Positions 7,764 to 15,717 are shown, counted from the first letter of the stretch. The stretch: 54,310 nt of DNA from JAWKIW01 sp046331175 (GCA_046331175.1 JAXLRI010000023.1:1-54310); one strand, 5' to 3'. The notes: a model not told the origin generated them from the sequence alone. Numbers and translations are program-made.

Positions 7764-8441
7764 TCAGCGCGACTGGTCGGTGGCGGCCAGGTGCTCGGTG
7801 TCGGAGAACCGCAGCAGGCTGAAGGCCCAGCCGCCGGCGATCTCGAGCGGGCTGAGCACCGTGACCGACGCGTGGAACGACACGAACCGCTCCCACTCCC
7901 AGGGCACGGGTCGCACGCCGAGGAGGTGGCCGAGCGCGGCGGCGTTGGTGCCGGCGTGGGCGACCAGCACGAAGCGCCGGTCGGGCTCGACCAGGCGCCA
8001 CTGCGGCGGATCGTCGGTGATCTGCACGGCGCCGGCGTCGTCGAGGAAGCCGCGCAGGCCCGCGGTCACCCGGTCGTGGAAGGCCCGGAAGCTCTCACCG
8101 CCGGGGAGGCCCTCCCACTGCTCGGCGATGGTGCGGCCGCGGTTCTCGCGGAAGATCCGCTCGACCTCCTCGGTCGGCGTGCCCTCCCAGGTGGGATTGC
8201 CGATCTCGGCCATCCAGGGGTGCACCTCGGGCTCGATCGCCAGCGCCGCGGCGATGGGCGCAGCCGTCTCGCGGGCCCGCACGAGGGGTGACACGAGGAG
8301 CCGATCGACGCGGAGCCCGGCCAGCCGAGCGGCCACCGCCGCCGCCTGGCGGTGCCCCAGCTCGGTGAGCCCGGGGTCGTCGACGCTGCGACCGTCGCGA
8401 TCCCACGCCGGCTGGCCGTGGCGGATGAGGACGAGCTCCAC
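7764..8441 (-). CDS. Histidine phosphatase superfamily protein
   Basis: A 225-residue member of the histidine phosphatase (phosphoglycerate mutase-like) superfamily. The phosphorylated-His motif is at the N-terminus as LVLIRHGQPAW. It is followed by LTELGHRQAAAVAARL and by SPLVRARETAAP (second conserved Arg). The central acid is probably in the PGGESF region, and the second catalytic His in FVLVAHAGTN. Substrate cannot be read from sequence; it could be a small-molecule phosphatase or a broad-specificity one. The GTG start lies 6 nt downstream of TAGGCT on the minus strand, suggesting a leaderless mRNA. It is followed by the amidase gene on the same strand. Confidence 0.88.
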   Translation of the reverse strand: MELVLIRHGQPAWDRDGRSVDDPGLTELGHRQAAAVAARLAGLRVDRLLVSPLVRARETAAPIAAALAIEPEVHPWMAEIGNPTWEGTPTEEVERIFRENRGRTIAEQWEGLPGGESFRAFHDRVTAGLRGFLDDAGAVQITDDPPQWRLVEPDRRFVLVAHAGTNAAALGHLLGVRPVPWEWERFVSFHASVTVLSPLEIAGGWAFSLLRFSDTEHLAATDQSR

Positions 8442-8447
8442 GGCGTC

Positions 8448-8453
8448 AGCCTA
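8448..8453 (-). promoter_or_regulatory. -10 element, leaderless start of histidine phosphatase gene
   Basis: TAGGCT on the minus strand, 6 nt before the GTG start at 8441. Confidence 0.45.
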
Positions 8454-8485
8454 GGTGGGGTCGGCAGCACCGCCGGGTGGGTTCC

Positions 8486-8695
8486 TTACCGGCGCGGTCG
8501 GCGCTGGTGCCGGCGGTCCCAGCAGCCACGGTGCCAGTGGCGGCGCAGGTCCGGTGCCGACCGCGGGACGGCCACGACGTGGTGGGTGCCGGCCGGGATG
8601 TCCCGATCGCAGCCGGGGCAGCGGTAAGCCTTGGTGGCCTCGTACGGCTGCACGAAGCGGGTGTCGACCTCGTCGTCGTCGAAGGACCAGGTCAC
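8486..8695 (-). CDS. Small putative zinc-ribbon protein
   Basis: A 69-residue protein beginning (GTG) with TWSFDDDEVDTRF. It contains CPGC (in YRCPGCDRDIPAGTHHVVAVP) and HWHRGCW about 25 residues later, so Cys/Cys and His/Cys could bind one zinc. The C-terminus is very basic (RRHQRRPRR). Similar short CPxC proteins are common in actinobacteria, with no assigned function. The start is chosen where the acidic conserved-looking N-terminus begins; the frame is open further upstream but overlaps another small gene. It lies 28 bp downstream of that gene and is probably co-transcribed. Confidence 0.55.
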   Translation of the reverse strand: MTWSFDDDEVDTRFVQPYEATKAYRCPGCDRDIPAGTHHVVAVPRSAPDLRRHWHRGCWDRRHQRRPRR

Positions 8696-8723
8696 CGGTC
8701 GTCCAGCTCGTCGGTGCCGGGGC

Positions 8724-8834
8724 TCAGCCCCGGATGGCCCACGCCACCAGCAGGGCCAGCACGAGCAGGGCGCCACCGACCATCGCATAGTCGGCGGGGG
8801 AGCGCTTGTGGGGGCGGAACGGGTTCATGCCCAT
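8724..8834 (-). CDS. Small single-pass membrane protein
   Basis: A 36-residue (or 34 if the second Met is used) protein: a basic N-terminus MNPFRPHKRSPADY followed by one hydrophobic helix (AMVGGALLVLALLVAWAIRG). The N-in orientation follows the positive-inside rule. A CAGACT hexamer lies 8 nt upstream of the ATG at 8834, compatible with a leaderless start. Coding status rests on the clean topology, start and tight spacing to the next gene; I recognise no family. Confidence 0.45.
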   Translation of the reverse strand: MGMNPFRPHKRSPADYAMVGGALLVLALLVAWAIRG

Positions 8835-8948
8835 CGCTCGCGAGTCTGGCCGGTGCCGGCGGCGCCGGCCACCTCGCCACCCCGAGCGGGCGACCGGCCC
8901 GACCATCGCCGTCGCGGCCGGCAGGCCTGGCCTCCTCCGCCGAGTCAC

Positions 8949-8954
8949 TAACCT
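8949..8954 (+). promoter_or_regulatory. -10 element, leaderless start of cytochrome c gene
   Basis: TAACCT, 8 nt before the ATG at 8963; no Shine-Dalgarno is present. Confidence 0.5.
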
Positions 8955-8962
8955 CGTCGCCG

Positions 8963-9307
8963 ATGCGTGCCCTGCGGACCCTCCCCGTCGCCGCCGCGCT
9001 GGTCGCCGTCGTGGCCGGCGCAGCGGCCTGCTCGTCGGCGCCGGCCCGGCCGTCCGATCCGGTGCTGGCCAAGGGCTACGACACCTACACCCAGCGCTGC
9101 GCCTCGTGCCACGGGGTGAGCGGCGAGGGTGGGGCCGGTCCGCAGATGAAGGGCGTGGCCACCCGCCTCAGCGCCGAGAAGCACCTCGACACGGTCCGCA
9201 ACGGCCGGACGGGCACCGCGATGGTCGGCTTCAAGGACCAGCTCTCCGACGACGAGATCCAGGCCGTCGTCCGGTACGAGCGCGAGGTGCTGTCGCCCTC
9301 GTCGTGA
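8963..9307 (+). CDS. Lipoprotein c-type cytochrome
   Basis: A 114-residue exported monoheme cytochrome c. The signal peptide MRALRTLPVAAALVAVVAGAAAC ends in a lipobox with Cys23, so it is probably a membrane-anchored lipoprotein. The heme-binding motif is CASCH in YTQRCASCHGVSGEGG, and the axial Met is probably the one in MVGFKDQLSDDEI near the C-terminus. It would act outside the membrane as an electron carrier; the partner is unknown. It is transcribed alone and divergently from the small minus-strand genes. Confidence 0.88.
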   Translation: MRALRTLPVAAALVAVVAGAAACSSAPARPSDPVLAKGYDTYTQRCASCHGVSGEGGAGPQMKGVATRLSAEKHLDTVRNGRTGTAMVGFKDQLSDDEIQAVVRYEREVLSPSS

Positions 9308-9621
9308 CGTCGGGCTGAGCGCAGCGTCCCACCGGCTCCGCGCTTCGCCATCGCGCCACCTCTCGCCCCGGCGGGGTCCCGCAAGCCCGGCCGCTCCGGT
9401 CACCCGCGCCGATGGCTCGGCCGCCAGCCCCTTCCCCCTGTCGGTGGGGCTCGCTAGGGTGCAGCAGCAGCGCCGGCTCGGCCGGTGCACCTCGCCGGGA
9501 CCAGGGGTCCCGTGCCGGTCGACCGTCGTCCTCCCGCCCGTCGGCCCGTCCCAGCGCACCGTCGCTCCTCCTCGCGGCTCGGCCGCCTCGCACCGCCGTC
9601 CCCGCCCGTGCTGGAGGAGCC
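9308..9621 (+). other. Non-coding interval with promoter candidate upstream of comM
   Basis: 314 bp without a convincing gene. A TAGGGT hexamer at 9455-9460 could be the -10 of a comM promoter, giving a leader of about 155 nt. A gGAGGAGc ribosome-binding site lies directly before the comM ATG. Otherwise I see only short GC-rich inverted repeats. Confidence 0.4.
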
Positions 9622-11142
9622 ATGCCGATCGCCACCGCCCGTTCCGCCACCCTGCTCGGGGTCGACGGCCACGCCGTCGACGTCGAGGTCCACGTGTCGG
9701 GCGGCCTGCCCGGCTTCACCATCGTCGGGTTGCCCGACACCTCGTGCCGCGAGGCGCGCGACCGCGTCCGGGCGGCCATCTTGTCGTCGAACCTCGCGTG
9801 GCCCATGCAGCGGGTCACCGTGAACCTCGCCCCCTCGACCGTCCGCAAGGGCGGCGCCGGCCTCGACCTCGCCATGGCGGTGGCCCTGCTCGAGGCCTCC
9901 GAGCAGCTGCCCGAGCACAGCATCGAGGGGCTCGGGTTCGTGGGCGAGCTCGGCCTCGACGGCACGCTGCGGGCGGTCCCCGGCACCCTCCCGCTCGTCG
10001 CCGCCGTGCAGGCCTCGACGGTGGTGGTGGCCCGGGCGGCCGCGGCGGAGGCCCGGTTGGCCGGAGCGGAGACCGTCCTGCCCGTGGCCCGCCTCCAGGA
10101 GGTGGTCGAGGCGCTGAGGGGCGAGGGTGGCTGGCCACCGGCGCCGCCCGAGCCCGACCCGCCCCCGGCGCGCCCGGAGCCCGACCTGGCCGACGTGCGC
10201 GGCCACGCCACCGCTCGCCACGTCGTCGAGGTCGCCGCCGCCGGCGGGCACCACCTGCTGCTGTCCGGGCCCCCGGGTTCGGGCAAGACGATGCTGGCCA
10301 CCCGCCTGCCGGGCATCCTGCCCGATCTCGACCGGGCGACGTCGCTGGAGAGCACCCGGGTCCACTCGGTGGCCGGCAAGCTCGAACCCGGCGTCGCCGG
10401 CCTGCTCGCCCGTCCGCCGTTGCGCGCCCCCCACCACGGTGCGTCGGCGGTGGCCATGGTCGGCGGGGGCGGGACCTGGCTGGCTCCCGGCGAGATCTCC
10501 CTCGCCCACGGGGGCGTGCTGTTCCTCGACGAGATGGGCGAGTACCCCACCGCCGTGCTCGAGGCGCTCCGCCAGCCGCTCGAGGAGGGGTCGGTGCGCA
10601 TCGTGCGGGCCCTGCACCGGGTCACGTTGCCCGCCCGCTTCCTCCTCGTGGCCGCCACCAACCCGTGCCCGTGCGGGGGGTCGGGCGCGCCGGGCGCCTG
10701 CCGCTGCAGCCCCGCCGCCATCGCCCGCTACAACCGGCGGCTGTCGGGCCCGCTGCTCGACCGCTTCGACCTGCGGATCACCGTCGACCGCGCCACCCCC
10801 GCCGAGCTCCTCGGCGCCGACCGGGGTGAGCCCTCGGCCCTGGTGCGCGAGCGCGTCGTCGCCGCCCGGGAGCGGGCCCGAGCCCGGGGGGTGCGGGTCA
10901 ACGCCGACCTCGACCGCCGGGGCCTCGACGAGCACGCACCGCTCGGCGACGAGGCGTCCGCCGCGCTCGAGGCCGCCCTCCAGCGCGGCCGGCTCACCGG
11001 GCGCGGCCTGCAGCGCGTCCGGGCCGTGGCCCTCACCCTGGCCGACCTCGCCGACGTCCCGCCGCCGCTGACCCGGGCGCAGGTGCTCACGGCGATGGCG
11101 TACCGGACCGACACCATCGTGCCCGATCGGCTGGCCGGGTGA
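9622..11142 (+). CDS. comM: Mg-chelatase-like AAA+ ATPase ComM
   Basis: A 506-residue ComM/YifB family protein. The N-terminal ChlI-like/Lon-S5-fold domain (1-170) begins MPIATARSATLLGVDGHAVDVEVHVSGGLPGF and carries GLPDTSCREARDRVRAA. The central AAA+ module has Walker A GPPGSGKT (216-223) and Walker B LFLDEMGEY, plus a CPCGG...CRC cysteine cluster typical of the family, then sensor and lid regions to the C-terminus. ComM promotes branch migration of incoming DNA during natural transformation in other bacteria; with dprA next door, a role in DNA uptake or recombination is plausible. The ATG at 9622 follows GGAGGAGC. The stop overlaps the dprA start (GTGA). Confidence 0.92.
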   Translation: MPIATARSATLLGVDGHAVDVEVHVSGGLPGFTIVGLPDTSCREARDRVRAAILSSNLAWPMQRVTVNLAPSTVRKGGAGLDLAMAVALLEASEQLPEHSIEGLGFVGELGLDGTLRAVPGTLPLVAAVQASTVVVARAAAAEARLAGAETVLPVARLQEVVEALRGEGGWPPAPPEPDPPPARPEPDLADVRGHATARHVVEVAAAGGHHLLLSGPPGSGKTMLATRLPGILPDLDRATSLESTRVHSVAGKLEPGVAGLLARPPLRAPHHGASAVAMVGGGGTWLAPGEISLAHGGVLFLDEMGEYPTAVLEALRQPLEEGSVRIVRALHRVTLPARFLLVAATNPCPCGGSGAPGACRCSPAAIARYNRRLSGPLLDRFDLRITVDRATPAELLGADRGEPSALVRERVVAARERARARGVRVNADLDRRGLDEHAPLGDEASAALEAALQRGRLTGRGLQRVRAVALTLADLADVPPPLTRAQVLTAMAYRTDTIVPDRLAG

Positions 11143-12302
11143 GCGGCGACGCCGGCCTGCCGGCGGTGGCGTTCGTCGCCGCCCTCGGCGGCCTGCCCGA
11201 CATGGGTCCCGGCCGCCTGCGCGCCGTGCTGGCCCTGGGCGAACCGGCCGAGGTGTGGGACCGGGTCCGCCGGGGCGCGGTGCCCGCCGGACCCACCGGG
11301 CCCGCCGGGCCCGGTGACCCCCGCCCCCGCCCCGAGGTGGCCGAGCGCTTCGGGGCCGTCGTGGCGGCGTGGGTCGAGGCGGCTCGCACGGTCGAGCCGG
11401 CGGCCGTGTGGGACGCCCATCGCCAGGCCGGTGTCGGCATCGCCGTGCACGGCCACGCGGCCTACCCGGCGGCGTTCGTGGACGATCCGGCGCCGCCACC
11501 CGTCCTGTTCTGGCTCGGCGACGCCGACGCCGTGGTGGGCACCCGGGTGGCCGTCGTGGGCACCCGGCGGTGCACGGCCTACGGGCGCGAGGTCGCCCAG
11601 GAGCTGGGGGCCGACCTCTCACGGGCCGGGGTGGCGATCGTGTCGGGGCTGGCGCTGGGGGTCGACGCCGCCGCCCACCGGGGCGCGCTGGCCGTCGATG
11701 GCGCGCCACCCATCGCCGTGGTGGGGAGCGGCCTCGACGTCGTCTACCCCCGCCGGAACCGCGAGCTGTGGGCGGCGGTGGCCGAGCGCGGCGTGGTGTT
11801 CAGCGAGTACCCGCTCGGCACCCCACCCCATCCCTGGCGCTTCCCGAGCCGCAACCGGCTGGTCGCCGCCCTGGGCGACGCGCTGGTGGTCGTCGAGTCC
11901 CGGGCCACCGGTGGATCCATGCACACCGTCCGCGAGGCCGAGCGGCGGTCCCGCCCGGTCCTGGCGGTGCCCGGACCCGTGCGCAGCGCGGCGTCGGCGG
12001 GCACCAACCAGCTCCTGTCCGAGGGCGTGGCGGTCGCACGCGACGCCACCGACGTGCTGGTCCGCATGGGCCTCGAGTCGGTCCACGCTCGGTCGGCCGC
12101 CGAACGGCGCCCACCCCCGTCGACCCTGGGCGAGCGCGTGCTCGACGCCGTCGGCTGGCAGCCGACGACGTTGGAGCAGGTGGTGGTCCGCACCGGCCTG
12201 GCGCTCACGGACGCGGTGGTCGCGCTCGACGACCTGGTGCGCGACGGGTGGGTCGACGAGTCGGGCGGCTGGTTCGAGCGGGCGGCCAAGCCCGGTGGCT
12301 GA
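11139..12302 (+). CDS. dprA: DNA-processing protein DprA
   Basis: DprA/Smf, 387 residues, which binds incoming single-stranded DNA and loads RecA. An N-terminal helix-hairpin-like region (about 1-110) is followed by the Rossmann core: RVAVVGTRRCTAYGREVA, VSGLALGVDAAAHRGAL, AVVGSGLDVVYPRRN, SEYPLGTPPHPWRFPSRNR, and VVESRATGGSMHTVREAERRSRPVLAVPG. A C-terminal winged-helix-like DML1 region follows (GERVLDAVGWQPTTLEQVV). All core motifs are intact. GTG start overlaps the comM stop by 4 bp. It converges with the next gene with only 10 bp between the stops. Confidence 0.95.
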   Translation: MSGDAGLPAVAFVAALGGLPDMGPGRLRAVLALGEPAEVWDRVRRGAVPAGPTGPAGPGDPRPRPEVAERFGAVVAAWVEAARTVEPAAVWDAHRQAGVGIAVHGHAAYPAAFVDDPAPPPVLFWLGDADAVVGTRVAVVGTRRCTAYGREVAQELGADLSRAGVAIVSGLALGVDAAAHRGALAVDGAPPIAVVGSGLDVVYPRRNRELWAAVAERGVVFSEYPLGTPPHPWRFPSRNRLVAALGDALVVVESRATGGSMHTVREAERRSRPVLAVPGPVRSAASAGTNQLLSEGVAVARDATDVLVRMGLESVHARSAAERRPPPSTLGERVLDAVGWQPTTLEQVVVRTGLALTDAVVALDDLVRDGWVDESGGWFERAAKPGG

Positions 12303-12312
12303 GCGGCGACGA

Positions 12313-13728
12313 TCAGTCGAGGCCGGCCAGGCGCCGGGCGTAGGCGAACGCCGGGCCCGGGTCGTAGCTGCGGTAGGTCTGGAGCTTCTCGGCCTCGACC
12401 GAACCCTCGGCGTGCACCGCCAGCACGGCGTGGTAGCCGCCGAAGTCTCGGGCGGTCAGGTCGGCGATGAGGTGCATCATCCGGAGCCGCTCCTCGGCGG
12501 GCGCCTTGCCCTGGTAGTACTTCTCGAGCACCGGCCGCACCTCGTCGCTGGCCCAGTCCTCGGCCCCCGGCCCGGTCACGAGCAGGCCGCCGGCGCAGTC
12601 CTGCACCAGCTCGAGCGACTGGTGGTAGCGCGTGGCGAAGGTGTACTTCGCCATGTTGGTGGTGAGCGGGTCGGGGTAGGCGATGCCCCGGTCGTCGATG
12701 ACGGCGCGGTTGGCAGCCATGTGCGTGAGGGCCCGGACGGTCTCGGCGTACATGATCAGCATCGTGAGCTTGTCGCGGATGTGGCTCACGCGGCCCACGC
12801 CGTTCATGTCGGCGATCTGGCCGGCGGCGCCCACCAGCAGGTCGAGCAGCGGCAGCTTGTACGAGACCGCCGTGAAGCGGTGGTACTCGACGAAGGCCAG
12901 GGCCAGCTGGCCGGCCTTCTCGGGCTCACGGCACAGGAACACCCGGTCCCACGGCACGAACACGTCGTCGAACACCGTGAGCGTCTCGAGCATCTTGTGC
13001 TTCGACGACAGCGGGAAGTCGAACTCGTCGTGGACGCCAGCGGAGTACGACGAGATGTACATCGACAGGCCGGGGGCGTCGGTGGGCACGGCGAAGGCGA
13101 CGGCGTAGTCGGCGTCGTCGGCGGTCATGGCCCGGGTGGGCAGCACGATGATCTCGTCGGCGTTGGCGCTGATCGAGGTGTGGCACTTGGCGCCGCGGAC
13201 CACGATGCCGTCGTCGCTCGTGCTCACCACCCGCACGTACAGGTCGGGATCGGGCTGGGCGTGCGGGGCCTTCGACCGATCGCCCTTCACGTCGGTCTGG
13301 GCCACCGCCACGGCCAGGTCGCCGGCCCGGCAGTGCTCCCAGTACGCCACCGCCCGCTCGAGGGCCTCGCCCTCGAGGACCCGCTGCAGGGCGAACAGCC
13401 CGTCCGAGCCGATCTCCTTGATCAGGGTCACCATGGTCCCGCCGAGGGTGGTGCAGGTCTCGATGAGCCGGGAGCGGTCGAGCAGGTCCTGGGCCGTCCG
13501 GGGCACCTTGTAGTAGGCGCTGTAGTCCTCGCCGTTGGCGGGGTCCTTCCACACGGCGAGGTCGCGGTAGGTGGGGTCCTCGGCCACCTCGTAGTCGATG
13601 GCGGCGTGGTCGACGGCCACCCGCAGCTCGGGCACCGCGGTGATGTCGTCGACGGGAGCTCCCTTGTAGAAGAGCTTCCGTCCGTCGCGGAGGCTGGCGC
13701 GGTACTCGTCGGGGGTTCGAAGGGCCAT
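12313..13728 (-). CDS. HpaB/AbfD-family flavoprotein (4-hydroxyphenylacetate 3-hydroxylase-like), Fe-S ligands absent
   Basis: A 471-residue protein of the 4-hydroxyphenylacetate 3-hydroxylase / 4-hydroxybutyryl-CoA dehydratase superfamily (acyl-CoA dehydrogenase-like fold, FAD-dependent). By eye it resembles the AbfD branch: TDVKGDRSKAPHAQ, DPDLYVRVV, DDGIVVRGAKCHTS, VFDDVFVPWDRVFLC and DCAGGLLVTGP. However, the positions aligned with the AbfD [4Fe-4S] ligands Cys99, Cys103 and Cys299 appear to be Thr101, Glu105 and Tyr290, while the His is kept (His283). It is therefore unlikely to be a 4-hydroxybutyryl-CoA dehydratase; a flavin monooxygenase needing a separate reductase is more likely. No reductase gene is adjacent. 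The ATG at 13728 lies 7 nt after TACGCT, fitting a leaderless start. Confidence 0.8.
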   Translation of the reverse strand: MALRTPDEYRASLRDGRKLFYKGAPVDDITAVPELRVAVDHAAIDYEVAEDPTYRDLAVWKDPANGEDYSAYYKVPRTAQDLLDRSRLIETCTTLGGTMVTLIKEIGSDGLFALQRVLEGEALERAVAYWEHCRAGDLAVAVAQTDVKGDRSKAPHAQPDPDLYVRVVSTSDDGIVVRGAKCHTSISANADEIIVLPTRAMTADDADYAVAFAVPTDAPGLSMYISSYSAGVHDEFDFPLSSKHKMLETLTVFDDVFVPWDRVFLCREPEKAGQLALAFVEYHRFTAVSYKLPLLDLLVGAAGQIADMNGVGRVSHIRDKLTMLIMYAETVRALTHMAANRAVIDDRGIAYPDPLTTNMAKYTFATRYHQSLELVQDCAGGLLVTGPGAEDWASDEVRPVLEKYYQGKAPAEERLRMMHLIADLTARDFGGYHAVLAVHAEGSVEAEKLQTYRSYDPGPAFAYARRLAGLD

Positions 13729-13735
13729 GGGCGAG

Positions 13736-13741
13736 AGCGTA
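13736..13741 (-). promoter_or_regulatory. -10 element, leaderless start of HpaB-like gene
   Basis: TACGCT on the minus strand, 7 nt before the ATG at 13728. Confidence 0.45.
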
Positions 13742-13763
13742 ACGATCGGGCGCGGACCGTGGC

Positions 13764-13779
13764 CGAGAACCTGTTCTCG
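13764..13779. promoter_or_regulatory. Palindrome upstream of HpaB-like gene
   Basis: CGAGAAC-CT-GTTCTCG, perfect 7-bp arms, centred about 33 bp upstream of the minus-strand -10, in the 175-bp divergent interval with xerC. It resembles AAC-NN-GTT type TetR operators. Confidence 0.4.
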
Positions 13780-13891
13780 TCGCGCGGTGCTCGCCGGACG
13801 TGCGGGCGGTCGCGTCGGCGCACCACGGAGGATCACCTCGGCGGGCGACGGCCCGGGCCGGGCGTCCCGCACCGGAGCCCCCACCCGCCGG

Positions 13892-13897
13892 TACCGT
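13892..13897 (+). promoter_or_regulatory. -10 element, leaderless start of xerC
   Basis: TACCGT, 6 nt before the ATG at 13904; no Shine-Dalgarno. Confidence 0.4.
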
Positions 13898-13903
13898 GCC
13901 CGC

Positions 13904-14812
13904 ATGGCGTCCGCCGTCCCTCCCGCCGGCCCCACCTGGCGGGTCGACGACTTCGTGGCCTCGCTGACGGCCGCGTCGGACAACACGCGCTCGGCCTACC
14001 GCCGCGACCTCGACGCCTTCGCCGAGTGGGCCGGTCGGGGCGGCCTCGACGCACCGACCGGCGTCGAGCGCCTGCACCTCCGCCGCTACGTCGCCCACCT
14101 CACGACCCGCGGCTACGCGCGCCGCAGCATCGCCCGCAAGGCGTCGTCGCTGCGCCGCTACTTCGGGTGGCTCCACCGGACGGGCGCCATCCCGTCCGAC
14201 CCGTCCAACGGGCTGGGCGCGCCCTCGGGCGACGGTCGGCTGCCGCGCGTCCTGCGCGACGAGGAGCTGACCCGGCTGCTCGACGACCCACCGGCGAGCG
14301 TGGCGGGCGACGACCCGGCTCGCCGGGCGCGCGACGACGCCGTGCTCGAGGCGCTCTACGGCTCGGGCCTGCGAGTGGGGGAGGTCTGCGCCCTCGACCT
14401 CGACGGCGTCGACCTTGCGGCGCGCTCGCTGCGGGTGTGGGGCAAGGGGGCCAAGCAGCGTCGGGTGCCGCTCAGCGAGCCGGCGGCGGCCGCCCTGGCG
14501 GGCTGGCTCGCCGACGGTCGTCCGGCGTTCGCCACCGCCGACAGCCCCCCCGAGGCGGTGTTCCTCAACGCTCGGGGCAAGCGGCTCACCCCGAGGGACG
14601 TCCGCCGCCTCGTCGACCGCCGCGCCGAGGCCCCGACCCACCCCCACGCCCTCCGCCACACCTTCGCGACGCACCTCCTCGACGGGGGTGCCGACCTCCG
14701 TGCCGTGCAGGAGCTCCTCGGCCACAGCGACCTGTCGACGACGCAGCACTACACTCACGTCTCCAAGGAGCGGCTGCGCAGCGTGCTCGACGCGACGCAC
14801 CCCCGAGCCTAG
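13904..14812 (+). CDS. xerC: Tyrosine recombinase XerC/XerD family
   Basis: A 302-residue tyrosine recombinase. The N-terminal SAM-like core-binding domain spans about 14-105 (FVASLTAASDNTRSAYRRDL ...). The catalytic domain carries all six residues: Arg157 (GLRVGEV), Lys181 (WGKGAKQRR), His248 and Arg251 (HALRHTF), His274 (LLGHSD) and the nucleophile Tyr283 (QHYTHV). Length and lack of extra domains fit a chromosome-dimer-resolution Xer protein rather than a phage integrase. Its position just upstream of whiG and the rpsB-tsf cluster matches the usual actinobacterial chromosomal setting. The ATG at 13904 is the start consistent with the -10 at 13892 and with normal Xer length. Confidence 0.92.
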   Translation: MASAVPPAGPTWRVDDFVASLTAASDNTRSAYRRDLDAFAEWAGRGGLDAPTGVERLHLRRYVAHLTTRGYARRSIARKASSLRRYFGWLHRTGAIPSDPSNGLGAPSGDGRLPRVLRDEELTRLLDDPPASVAGDDPARRARDDAVLEALYGSGLRVGEVCALDLDGVDLAARSLRVWGKGAKQRRVPLSEPAAAALAGWLADGRPAFATADSPPEAVFLNARGKRLTPRDVRRLVDRRAEAPTHPHALRHTFATHLLDGGADLRAVQELLGHSDLSTTQHYTHVSKERLRSVLDATHPRA

Positions 14813-14821
14813 GGATCGCCC

Positions 14822-15604
14822 GTGGACAACCCAGCCTCCGGCCACACCGAGCAGCTGTGGGAGCAGTACAAGGCCACGGGGGCCCGAGACCTGCGCGACC
14901 AGCTGATCGTGCACTACTCGCCGCTGGTCAAGTACGTCGCCGGCCGCGTCGCCGTGGGCCTGCCGCAGAACGTCGAGCAGAGCGATCTCGTCAGCTACGG
15001 GATCTTCGGGTTGATCGACGCCATCGAGAAGTTCGACCCGGCCCGCGGCTACAAGTTCGAGACGTACGCCATCGCCCGCATCAAGGGGGCCATCCTCGAC
15101 GAGCTCCGGTCGATCGACTGGGTGCCCCGGTCGGTGCGGGCCAAGGCGCGGGCGCTCGAGAAGGCCTACGCCAAGCTCGAGGGCGAGCTGCACCGGACCC
15201 CGACCGACGACGAGCTGGCCCACGAGCTCGACATCACCGACGACCAGCTGCAGCAGACGCTGAACCAGATCTCCTTCGTGGGCCTCGTCGCCCTCGACGA
15301 GATGCTCTCGGTCGGCGGCGATCGGGGTGAGTCGCTCACCCTGGGTGACACCATCGCCGACGCGGGCGAGGGACCGGTCGGGGCCTACGAGGTCGAGGAG
15401 ATGCGCCACATCCTCGCCGAGGCCATCAACCGGATGCCCGACCGCGAGAAGACGGTGCTGACGCTCTACTACTACGAGGGGCTCACCCTCGCCGAGATCG
15501 GCCAGGTGCTCGGGGTCACCGAGTCGCGGGTCTGCCAGATCCACACCAAGGCCGTCCTGCAGCTGCGCTCCAAGATCCTCGCCGCCGAGCGCGAGCCCGC
15601 CTAG
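14822..15604 (+). CDS. whiG: RNA polymerase sigma factor, WhiG/FliA family
   Basis: A 260-residue sigma-70 family factor of the FliA/WhiG group. Region 2 is LIVHYSPLVKYVAGRVAVGLP with LVSYGIFGLIDAIEKFDPARGYKFETYAIARIKGAILDELR; region 3 contains LHRTPTDDELAHELDI; region 4 ends with LYYYEGLTLAEIGQVLGVTESRVCQIHTKA, the helix-turn-helix for -35 recognition. In Streptomyces WhiG controls sporulation and in motile actinobacteria the orthologue controls flagella; no flagellar or spore genes are in the window, so the target set is open. The GTG start lies 9 bp after the xerC stop, so the two are probably co-transcribed. Confidence 0.92.
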   Translation: MDNPASGHTEQLWEQYKATGARDLRDQLIVHYSPLVKYVAGRVAVGLPQNVEQSDLVSYGIFGLIDAIEKFDPARGYKFETYAIARIKGAILDELRSIDWVPRSVRAKARALEKAYAKLEGELHRTPTDDELAHELDITDDQLQQTLNQISFVGLVALDEMLSVGGDRGESLTLGDTIADAGEGPVGAYEVEEMRHILAEAINRMPDREKTVLTLYYYEGLTLAEIGQVLGVTESRVCQIHTKAVLQLRSKILAAEREPA

Positions 15605-15612
15605 CCCTCCCC

Positions 15613-15644
15613 GGTCGCCCGGTCGCCCGGTCGCCCGGTCGCCC
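15613..15644. repeat. Four tandem copies of an octamer
   Basis: GGTCGCCC repeated four times without interruption, directly after the whiG stop. Looks like a replication-slippage microsatellite. Confidence 0.85.
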
Positions 15645-15717
15645 GCCCCGGTGCCGGCCGGTTCGGGGCGGTCCCGTGAGGCCACCCCCGTCGGCTCCCG
15701 GCCCCGCCGGCCCGCTC

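Noticed and set aside
13904..14812. The tyrosine recombinase as an integrase of a mobile island
   Set aside because: Xer-like length, all catalytic residues, position next to whiG/rpsB and absence of a flanking tRNA or att repeats point to the housekeeping recombinase.
11314..15330. A 1338-codon plus-strand open frame crossing dprA, the HpaB-like gene, xerC and whiG
   Set aside because: It runs through four genes with recognised products in other frames and has no recognisable domain; a GC-driven shadow.
15613..15644. The GGTCGCCC repeats as iterons of a replication origin
   Set aside because: Only four short, purely GC-type copies, with no replication genes or AT-rich region nearby.
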